Source of the DNA: JBGPIT01 sp041485125
Lineage (GTDB): Bacteria > Desulfobacterota > Binatia > UTPRO1
NCBI GenBank assembly: GCA_041485125.1
Contig: JBGPIT010000036.1
Location: forward strand, 1-23,036
Reading direction: 5' to 3'
DNA length: 23,036 bases
Shown here piece after piece: positions 1-6,455 of the stretch. Each line of letters starts with the position of its first letter. The first letter of the stretch is position 1. The notes under the pieces were generated by a model. That model was not told the DNA's origin, ran no database searches, and saw only the letters and a program-made list of their open reading frames with translations. The position numbers and the translations under genes are program-made.

Positions 1-107
1 AAGTGGTACCAGATCGTGAACGAGAAGATGCGCGTCAGTGCCACTTCCAGGAGCAACACACCGAACGCGGCGGCAAAGATTCCGGCAGCCAGCTGGCGGG
101 GGGTCAT
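1..107 (-). CDS. Partial multi-membrane protein, N-terminus only (spermidine synthase-like membrane family)
   Basis: Reading the minus strand from an ATG at 107-105 gives 35 codons that run off the left edge. The peptide begins MTPRQLAAGIFAAAFG and continues with LLLEVALTRIFSFTIWYH. A first membrane helix followed by an E-x-A-L-T-R-I-F-S segment and W-Y-H is typical, as I recall it, of large bacterial membrane proteins with a spermidine synthase/methyltransferase-like soluble domain. Only the N-terminus is visible, so the soluble domain is inferred. It starts 55 nt after the sulfatase-like gene stops, on the same strand, so it may be the last member of that operon. I see no clear Shine-Dalgarno site. 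Confidence 0.6.
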   Translation of the reverse strand, partial: MTPRQLAAGIFAAAFGVLLLEVALTRIFSFTIWYH

Positions 108-162
108 CGTCGTGAGGGCGTATAGATCGGGCGGTCCGGCGGCACAACCAAGATAATGTCCG

Positions 163-1644
163 TCAGTTCGCGAGGTAACCCAGACTCTGCAAGCGCTGCC
201 GCGTCGACGGCGCGAGCGTCATCGTCGGGCTCGCCGGCTTCGTCGATCGTTGCATGCGCCAGATGTTGTCGCGCAGCGCGTTTGCAACGTCGGAGTGCGC
301 GGTGACGACGTTCGTCGTCTCGCCGGGATCGGCGGCGAGGTCGTAGAGCTCCTCGCTGTAGAACTTTCGGTGGATCGATTCGTCGATCGGTATGCCCTCA
401 CGATCGACCATCGGAATCGGGTCGTTGAGGATGAGCTTCCATTGGCGGGTGCGCCAGCCGAGCCGGCGGAAGCCGAGCCGGGCGTCGCTCTCGGAGTCGA
501 TGACGTCGGCGAAAAGCCAATTCGCGGAGAGGTAGGTCTCGACGTAGGTCTCCTCGTCGCGTGCAGGGGGCTCGCCGCGGATCGCGCCGACCAGGCTCAC
601 GCCGTCGAGCGCGCCCGCGTACCGCACGCCCATCAGCTCGAGGATGGTCGGGAAGATGTCGACGTTGCGGGCCATCGTCGCGACCCGTGCTTTCGCCGGG
701 ACGCGGCTGGGAAAGCGCAGCAGCAAGGGAATGTGCTGGGCCGTGTCGTAGAGGAACCGCCCATGGCCGAAGTAGTCGTGCTCGAGCAGGCTCTGGCCGT
801 GGTCGGCGTGGAGGATCACCGCGGTGTCGGCGGTGAGGCCGAGCTCGTCCAAGGCGGTGAGCACGCGCCCGACCTCGACGTCGGCGGTGACGACGTCGGG
901 ATCGTACGCCGGGAGCTGGCGCCTCACCGCCTCGAAGATGTCGTCGGTTTCCTGCGGCTTTTCGTGGGGACCGAAGTAGTGCACCCACAAGAAGAACGGC
1001 TGGTGCCGCTCCGTCCGCAGCCAGCCGAGAACGCGAGTGCTGGTCTCAGCGTCGCTGCGATACGCAGCGGTAACCCCGAGGAGGAAGTTTCGCATCCGCT
1101 CGGTCACGCTATCGGTGTTCGGTGTGAGGGGCGGTCCGGTCGCTCTGGAATCGTCGTTCGCGGCGATAGTTTGGCTGAACGTTTGATCGTACTTCTGGAA
1201 GCCCTGCCCGAGACCGTAGATCGAGTGCAGCGGAGAGGACGCGATGATTGCCGCGGTCTGATACCCGGCGCCGTGCAGGACCTCGGCGAGGGTCGTCGCC
1301 TCGAAGGCGAGGAACTGGAAGCTCGTACGCAGGCCGTGGGCCGGCGCGTATTTGCCGGTCATCACCGAGGCCATCGATGGCGTCGTCCACGTGACGTCGC
1401 AGAACGCGTGCTCGAACAGCACGCCTTCGTCGGCGAGCCGGTCGAAGTTCGGCGTCTGATGTCGTTGGTACCCGTACGCGGAGAGACGGTCGGCGCGCAG
1501 GGTGTCGACCGTGATCAGGATGACGTTCGGGCGCGGCGCGTGATGGCCGACGATGCTCGGAGCGGTCGCGATCACGGCGCCGAGCGCGATCAGCATCAGC
1601 GGAGATCCCGCGCGCGCGGGGAGGGCGGCGATCAGTGGGGCCAC
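163..1644 (-). CDS. Sulfatase-like hydrolase/transferase with Thr at the catalytic position (copy 1)
   Basis: A 493-residue protein of the alkaline phosphatase/sulfatase superfamily (PF00884 type). A hydrophobic stretch at about residues 14-33 suggests a signal peptide or a signal anchor, which would put the enzyme in the periplasm. The first metal-site region is VDTLRADR (47-53). The segment aligning with the sulfatase C-x-P-S-R signature reads T87-T88-P89-S90-M91, so the formylglycine cysteine is replaced by Thr and the Arg by Met. A late metal motif A-D-H-G lies at 280-283, followed by a conserved H-x-Y-F-G-H-G. Thr is the nucleophile in phosphoethanolamine and phosphoglycerol transferases of the same fold, so transfer of a phospho-group or a non-sulfate substrate is possible; this is inference. 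The GTG start at 1644 lies 2 nt after the stop of the GT-C-HEAT gene, implying translational coupling. It is closely similar to the protein at 11828-13279. Confidence 0.9.
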   Translation of the reverse strand: MAPLIAALPARAGSPLMLIALGAVIATAPSIVGHHAPRPNVILITVDTLRADRLSAYGYQRHQTPNFDRLADEGVLFEHAFCDVTWTTPSMASVMTGKYAPAHGLRTSFQFLAFEATTLAEVLHGAGYQTAAIIASSPLHSIYGLGQGFQKYDQTFSQTIAANDDSRATGPPLTPNTDSVTERMRNFLLGVTAAYRSDAETSTRVLGWLRTERHQPFFLWVHYFGPHEKPQETDDIFEAVRRQLPAYDPDVVTADVEVGRVLTALDELGLTADTAVILHADHGQSLLEHDYFGHGRFLYDTAQHIPLLLRFPSRVPAKARVATMARNVDIFPTILELMGVRYAGALDGVSLVGAIRGEPPARDEETYVETYLSANWLFADVIDSESDARLGFRRLGWRTRQWKLILNDPIPMVDREGIPIDESIHRKFYSEELYDLAADPGETTNVVTAHSDVANALRDNIWRMQRSTKPASPTMTLAPSTRQRLQSLGYLAN

Positions 1645-1646
1645 GC

Positions 1647-4553
1647 TCAGCCGCCCATGCCGTCGGCGCGTGCCGGTGGGGAAGGGTTCGTCGTCGACGC
1701 GACCAGTGCGGTTGCCGCGGTTGCGGCGCGGCTCACCGTGACGCTCCCGTCGTTGCGCATCGCCGCGACCATTTGCACCAAGGTCGGGTCGCGCGACGCG
1801 GCGGCGATCCAGCTGAGCGCTTCGCGCTGGCCGATCGAGCCGTCGACCAGGCCGCGCGCCAGCACCGGTCGGACGTGGTCGGGATCGCGCGCGTAGAGCT
1901 CGAGCAGGATGCTCGGGGTGTAGATCTCATCGAGCCCCGCCAAGCTGACGAGGAACTCGACCGTGCCGGCCACCTGTCCGAGCTTGGCGAGGCTGTGCGC
2001 CGCCGTCACCGCGAGATCGAAGTTGGTGACGCTCAGCATGGTGAGCAGGTAGGGCACCGCCTCGCGGTCGCCGGTCGCGCCGGCGAGCCACGCAGCGACG
2101 TAGCGCAGGCGCGAGTCGAGGTTTGGACTGCGGAGCCATGCCAGCGCGGGCGCCGTCCGCAGCTCGGAGCGCAGCATGGCGATGCGCTCTTGCGCGTCCT
2201 CACGGACGAACCAGAACTCGGCGAGGACCGACTTCTGCGCCAGGTAGAAGAGCGCCTGCGCGGCGAGGTAGCCTTCCTCGGTGCGGAGCGTGCCCGCCGT
2301 GATCCACCACTCCGGTCGGGGCAAGGCGAGGTCACGGGTGACGATGTCGACCAGCGGCGGCATCGCGCGCTCGTCGCCGAACTCGGACGTGATGCGGAGG
2401 AAGAGCGGACCGTAGGCGTCGTCGCCGTCGGCGGCGCGTTGCGCCAGCGCGGCGGCGCCGCGCGGATCGCGGACGGCGTGGATGTCCATCGCCGTTGCCC
2501 ACCGCACCGCCGGGTTCGGATCCTCGAGCCCCGGCCACGCGCCCGCGTCGACGTTGCTCGAGGCCGCGGTGAATGCCAGCGCCGGCGGCGTCGCCAGGAC
2601 GTCGCCCTCCCGTCCGAGGACGAGGTACGGCCCGATGTGCGCGACCGGCTTGAACGTGCTGCGCACGAAGTCGCGCACCAGGAAGTAGTAGAGCGGCGCC
2701 GTCGTGACGAAGAGCTCGTGGTCGTGGAGCGCGACCACCAGTCGCGGCATGTGGGCGCGCATCTGCGTGACGATCTCCGCCTCGGTCGCGTGGTCGGGAT
2801 AGCCGGCGATGAAGTAACCCTTCGGCGTCGGGTTCAGTCGGCCGCCGAGGAAACAGAGCAGGTTCAAGTTCGGGAACGGGAAGACGAACTCGTCCGGACG
2901 GGTCTCGCGGTCGATGAAGGCCGAGATGTCGCGCAGCGGACCGAGCAGGCGATGATTGCGATCCATGATGATCGTGCCGTGGAGGAGCCCCGCGTTCGCG
3001 AGACGATCGTTCGGCAGATCGAGATAGTGCCGGAAGAGCTCGCCGGTCAGGCCGATGCCCGGCATCAACAATAGGGCGGCGAGGCCGAGCAGCGGGGCGG
3101 CGAAGAGCCCCGCGCTCGCGAGACGCCAGGCGGGTCGATCCGGACCGGCGGCGCGCCACCGCTCCGCGATCCACGCGATCATCGTGATGCCGAGGATCAG
3201 CGCCGGCGGCGCGACCATGAGCAGGTGCATGAAGTCGGCGCGCGGATACATCGCCAGCGCGAACGCCGGCGCCGACACCGCGACCACGACGAGCAACGCG
3301 AGCTGCGGCGATCGACGGCGCCGGGCGAGCGCATCGGCCACGATCGCGATGCCGGCCCAGCTCACCAGCTGCAGCAGGAAGAAGCTCAAATCTTGCAAAC
3401 GCATCGCGACCGACGGTCCGAAGCCATTCGGCATCGGCGCCCCGAAGACGATCCACACGGCGGCGATCGCCGCGCCGACGAGCACACCGGCGAACGGCAT
3501 CCACGGCCGCAGCCAGCCGCGCCGGAGCGTGGCGGGAATCGCAACCGCGAGGCCGGTGAGCAGCACGACCGCGACGTCCCAGCGCGTCCAGAGCTCGCGA
3601 TGCTCGATCGTGAAGAAGCGCTCGTAGGATGATCCGAGCAGCAGCACGTCGCGCCCGAAACCGGCGACGCCGAGTCGCGACAAGAAAAACGCGACCCACG
3701 GCAGCGTCGGCAGCGCGAAGCCGAGCCCGAGGGCGAGGACGGTGGGGAGGAAGCTGCCGCCGGCGGGGTCGCGTCGCGCTTGGCGCAGCAAGACCGCCGC
3801 GATCACCAGCACCGGCAACGGAAAGAGCACGAAGCTCCGCCGCCAGAGCTGCGACTGGAAGACCACGATCACGCCGAGCAGCGTTCCGATCGCGAGGAGC
3901 CACCAGAGGGCGCGCGTGACCCGGCGATCCGCCCGCGCCGGCGCGTCCCACCACAGGAGGAAGAGGCTCACCGCGACCAGATTGAAGAGCCCGACGTTGG
4001 GCTTCGCCGAGAACGAGACTCCGGCAAGCAAACCGGCGAGCCAGATCCATCGCGTCCGTCCGGCCTCGGCGTAGGCCACGCAGGCGGCGATGCTGCCGAG
4101 CCAGAGCGGGATGTCGTACCAGGCCGGGTACGGCACGTTGAACGAGCAGAACTCGCCCGGGAAGACCGGCAGCATCGCCATGAAGAGCAGCGGCGCGAGC
4201 AGCCCCCAGAGCGGTCCGGCGAGCCGTGCGGTCAGCGTGAGGAGGAGGACCAAGGTGACGACGTTGGCGGCGGCCATCGCCACCCGGGTGACGAGGATGT
4301 CGGGGCCGAACAGGTGAAAGAGCGCGCTGTGCCAGTAGAAGTAGAGCGGCGTGTAGCCGGTCGAGAAGTCGAGGTAGGGGATCTGTCCGCGGTAGGTCGC
4401 ATACGACTGATAGAGCAGGTCGCCGTCCTCGCCGGTCTGGATGCCGTACGGCGCGAGCGCGCCGAAGTAGAGCACGCCGGCGAAGATCGTGAGGAGACTC
4501 AGGATGCGTGGTGTCCTCGCGGGCCGCTCGCTCCACGCGGCAGCGGGTGTCAT
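1647..4553 (-). CDS. GT-C-like membrane glycosyltransferase fused to C-terminal HEAT-like repeats (copy 1)
   Basis: A 968-residue protein. Residues 1-500 hold many hydrophobic helices in a GT39/ArnT-like layout: a first helix, then an external loop with acidic residues E42-D43 in G-E-D-G-D-L-L-Y-Q, then Y-L-D-F-S-T-G-Y-T-P. Family members use such acidic residues with polyprenyl-phosphate sugars. Residues 130-145 carry VFPGEFCSFNVPYPAW and 436-444 carry YPRADFMHL; both recur in the paralogue at 16204-19254. Residues about 530-655 resemble the soluble C-terminal domain of bacterial GT39-like proteins (N-P-T-P-K-G-Y-F, Y-Y-F-L-V-R-D). Residues about 675-955 form repeated helical pairs of HEAT/PBS-lyase character, for example N-P-A-V-R-W-A-T-A and D-R-E-A-V-P-Y-L-L. 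The ATG at 4553 overlaps the upstream methyltransferase stop as ATGA. An open frame extends further upstream, but that part only shadows the methyltransferase. The sugar and acceptor are unknown. Confidence 0.85.
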   Translation of the reverse strand: MTPAAAWSERPARTPRILSLLTIFAGVLYFGALAPYGIQTGEDGDLLYQSYATYRGQIPYLDFSTGYTPLYFYWHSALFHLFGPDILVTRVAMAAANVVTLVLLLTLTARLAGPLWGLLAPLLFMAMLPVFPGEFCSFNVPYPAWYDIPLWLGSIAACVAYAEAGRTRWIWLAGLLAGVSFSAKPNVGLFNLVAVSLFLLWWDAPARADRRVTRALWWLLAIGTLLGVIVVFQSQLWRRSFVLFPLPVLVIAAVLLRQARRDPAGGSFLPTVLALGLGFALPTLPWVAFFLSRLGVAGFGRDVLLLGSSYERFFTIEHRELWTRWDVAVVLLTGLAVAIPATLRRGWLRPWMPFAGVLVGAAIAAVWIVFGAPMPNGFGPSVAMRLQDLSFFLLQLVSWAGIAIVADALARRRRSPQLALLVVVAVSAPAFALAMYPRADFMHLLMVAPPALILGITMIAWIAERWRAAGPDRPAWRLASAGLFAAPLLGLAALLLMPGIGLTGELFRHYLDLPNDRLANAGLLHGTIIMDRNHRLLGPLRDISAFIDRETRPDEFVFPFPNLNLLCFLGGRLNPTPKGYFIAGYPDHATEAEIVTQMRAHMPRLVVALHDHELFVTTAPLYYFLVRDFVRSTFKPVAHIGPYLVLGREGDVLATPPALAFTAASSNVDAGAWPGLEDPNPAVRWATAMDIHAVRDPRGAAALAQRAADGDDAYGPLFLRITSEFGDERAMPPLVDIVTRDLALPRPEWWITAGTLRTEEGYLAAQALFYLAQKSVLAEFWFVREDAQERIAMLRSELRTAPALAWLRSPNLDSRLRYVAAWLAGATGDREAVPYLLTMLSVTNFDLAVTAAHSLAKLGQVAGTVEFLVSLAGLDEIYTPSILLELYARDPDHVRPVLARGLVDGSIGQREALSWIAAASRDPTLVQMVAAMRNDGSVTVSRAATAATALVASTTNPSPPARADGMGG

Positions 4554-5401
4554 GACGGGGACTCGGCGCGCTTCTGGAAGAGGAAGCAGGCGTGTCGGCC
4601 CCAGCGGCTCGGCATCATGCGCTCGCAGAGCAGCTCGATCGGGTACGACAGCTGGATCACCGGCCAGAGCGCGGTGAACATCAGACGGCGCGGGCCGACG
4701 TCCTCGATCACCGTCGGCGCCGTCACGTCGTCCGCATCGGCGCCGCGCTGTGATGGGACGAGCGCCGTGAGCGCGCGGATGAGCGGGATGTACTCCTGGC
4801 CGCTCCAGCGCACGATCTGCATGCCGCGTTGCTCGTAGAGCGCGATCCACTCCTCAGGCGTACGCGCGAAGACCAGGCGGCCGGGATCACGCCGGTCGAT
4901 GAGATCGAGGACGAACAGATGACCGCCGGGACGTAGCACGCGCACCATCGCCGCCGCGGCGTGCTCCTGCTCCTCGGGGCGCAGGTGCTGGATCACCGTC
5001 ACCGAGACGACCAAATCGAAGCTCGACGCCGGCAGATCGATCTCGGTCGCCGACATGCGATGGAGCTCGACGCCGGGTGACAAGCGGGCGGCGGTCTCGA
5101 GCATGCTCGGCGTCGGATCGATCGCGACCACGCTTGCGCCGCGTTGCTGCAGCCAGCGGCTCCACCGTCCGCCGCCGCAGCCGACGTCGAGCGCGCGCGC
5201 GCCGTCGAGACGCAGATCACCGAGCATCCGTGTCACCGCCCGGAGCTGAAAGCGCGCGTAGAACCGGTTGAACCAGCGCGGCGCAGCGGGATAACAGACG
5301 GCTCCGAGCGGATCGCTAGCGGCGTAGCGGCTGGCGACCCGATCCCAGTACGGCATCAGACTGGTTTCGCCGGAACGCATCGGCTCGTGCTGGTTGGTCA
5401 T
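4550..5401 (-). CDS. Class I SAM-dependent methyltransferase
   Basis: A 283-residue cytoplasmic methyltransferase of the Methyltransf_11/25 type. Motif I is LDVGCGGG at residues 71-78, followed by a second-strand acidic motif in V-A-I-D-P-T-P-S-M. The post-motif region L-V-V-S-V-T-V-I-Q-H-L-R-P-E and the V-L-R-P-G-G-H-L-F turn complete the Rossmann core. The C-terminal third is longer than the minimal fold and includes a hydrophobic patch near F-T-A-L-W-P-V-I, perhaps for acceptor or membrane contact. I chose the ATG at 5401; a GTG 12 nt upstream at 5413 is also open and neither has a strong Shine-Dalgarno site. It is the first gene of the left operon and overlaps the GT-C-HEAT gene by 4 nt (ATGA), which suggests it methylates a glycan or lipid in the same pathway. 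Its substrate cannot be read from the sequence. Confidence 0.85.
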   Translation of the reverse strand: MTNQHEPMRSGETSLMPYWDRVASRYAASDPLGAVCYPAAPRWFNRFYARFQLRAVTRMLGDLRLDGARALDVGCGGGRWSRWLQQRGASVVAIDPTPSMLETAARLSPGVELHRMSATEIDLPASSFDLVVSVTVIQHLRPEEQEHAAAAMVRVLRPGGHLFVLDLIDRRDPGRLVFARTPEEWIALYEQRGMQIVRWSGQEYIPLIRALTALVPSQRGADADDVTAPTVIEDVGPRRLMFTALWPVIQLSYPIELLCERMMPSRWGRHACFLFQKRAESPS

Positions 5402-5460
5402 GCGGTCGTCCACTTCTACCCGAGATCTGGATCACCGTGGAAGCGCGCCTTCGCGGCTGC

Positions 5461-5488
5461 TGGTCAGGGTGGCGCATGATCGTTTAAT
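5461..5488 (+). promoter_or_regulatory. Candidate sigma-70-type promoter for the secreted NxxGxxxF protein gene
   Basis: TGGTCA at 5461-5466 (4 of 6 to the -35 consensus), a 16-nt spacer, and TTTAAT at 5483-5488 (5 of 6 to the -10 consensus). It lies in the 97-nt gap between divergent genes, one of the few AT-richer spots here. Transcription would begin only a few bases before the GTG at 5499, so the message would be nearly leaderless. This agrees with the lack of a ribosome binding site. Consensus matching alone is weak evidence. Confidence 0.35.
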
Positions 5489-5498
5489 GTAGCGCGTC

Positions 5499-6455
5499 GT
5501 GCGTCGACCTTTGCTATCGACTGTGTGTCTCGTCGTCGTGGTCGGGACGGCATCGACCGGCGCTGCTGCCGAGCCCGCCGACGCCGGCTTCGAGATCAAC
5601 GTCGTCACGCTGCCGTCGGCTGAGTACGGCAGCATGCCCGAGCCGATCTCGGGCCCTTCCGCGAATGCCGTCGGCGACATCGTGTTCGTGGCGCCGGACG
5701 CGCGTGGCGGTACCATGTTCGTCCGCAATGGCTTTGGCTTCACCACGCCGCTCGTGTCGGTGGGTGATCACCTCGGTGACGGCGTCGTCGCGCGATTGGT
5801 GACGATGCCGAACAGCATCGATGCGTTTCGGCAGATTCTTTTCTACGCCGTGCTGAGAGATGGGCGAAGCGGTCTTTTTCGCGCCTTTCCGACGCCGGGC
5901 CCATTCAGCGTATCGCCCGCGTGGGGCTACCGTGATCGTCCGGTCACGTTTCATCTGGTCGGTGTCGGGTTCGTGCCCGGGATACAGGTGCGCTTCGGCG
6001 ATCGTGCGGCGGGATTCGTCACCGTCATCAGTCAGAGCGAGCTCACTGGCACCATCGCGGCCGGCGCTCCTGCCGGCACCGTCGACATCACGACGGGGCG
6101 GCCCGGCGGCGCGACGCGCACGCTGCGGGCCGCTTTCGAGTTCCGCGATCCGCCGGTGAGTGGGTGCCGCGGCTTCTGGCCGGATCACCGGCATCCGGAC
6201 GTGACCATGTCGAGCATGATCTCGGGATGGATCGTTCCGTGGGGAATCCTCGCCATGCATTCCCTCGGCCGCCGCTGTCGTCGCCGACGCCGCGCCGCTC
6301 GGCGCTCACGGACCGCGCGCGAGGAGCACGCTCAACCTCGCGGCGAGACCAGCGACACGCGTGTGAAGCGCGAGATGGTGCTCGGATCGAAAGCCGGCGT
6401 TGGCGTACTGTCGACTCTGTCCCTCGCGTTGCCACACCGCCCACCGCACGCCTGA
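5499..6455 (+). CDS. Secreted NxxGxxxF-type surface protein with IPT/TIG-like domain and TM/Arg C-terminal tail
   Basis: A 318-residue protein of unknown role. Residues 1-24 form a signal peptide ending in G-A-A-A. Residues about 38-128 resemble the NxxGxxAF-type repeats of 'choice-of-anchor' proteins: P-S-A-N-A-V-G-D-I-V-F-V-A, then L-V-S-V-G-D-H-L, then F-Y-A-V-L-R-D-G-R-S-G-L-F. Residues about 135-216 look like an IPT/TIG beta domain (G-V-G-F-V-P-G-I-Q-V-R-F-G). C223 precedes a helix at 239-256 and an arginine cluster R-R-C-R-R-R-R-R at 258-265, giving a three-part tail like a C-terminal sorting or anchoring signal. The frame then continues about 50 residues into a low-complexity end that overlaps the convergent membrane protein gene by 150 nt; that end may not be functional. 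The start is a GTG without a clear Shine-Dalgarno site. Confidence 0.65.
   Translation: MRRPLLSTVCLVVVVGTASTGAAAEPADAGFEINVVTLPSAEYGSMPEPISGPSANAVGDIVFVAPDARGGTMFVRNGFGFTTPLVSVGDHLGDGVVARLVTMPNSIDAFRQILFYAVLRDGRSGLFRAFPTPGPFSVSPAWGYRDRPVTFHLVGVGFVPGIQVRFGDRAAGFVTVISQSELTGTIAAGAPAGTVDITTGRPGGATRTLRAAFEFRDPPVSGCRGFWPDHRHPDVTMSSMISGWIVPWGILAMHSLGRRCRRRRRAARRSRTAREEHAQPRGETSDTRVKREMVLGSKAGVGVLSTLSLALPHRPPHA

Noticed and set aside
250..1896. A 548-codon open frame on the plus strand opposite the first sulfatase-like gene
   Set aside because: The composition is that of a reverse-complement shadow (Val/Glu/Arg/Asp-rich, no motifs), while the minus strand carries clear sulfatase-like motifs over the same bases.
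4554..4850. Upstream extension of the first GT-C-HEAT protein by 99 codons
   Set aside because: It only shadows the methyltransferase gene in another frame. The ATG at 4553 forms a clean ATGA overlap and sits just before the first membrane helix.
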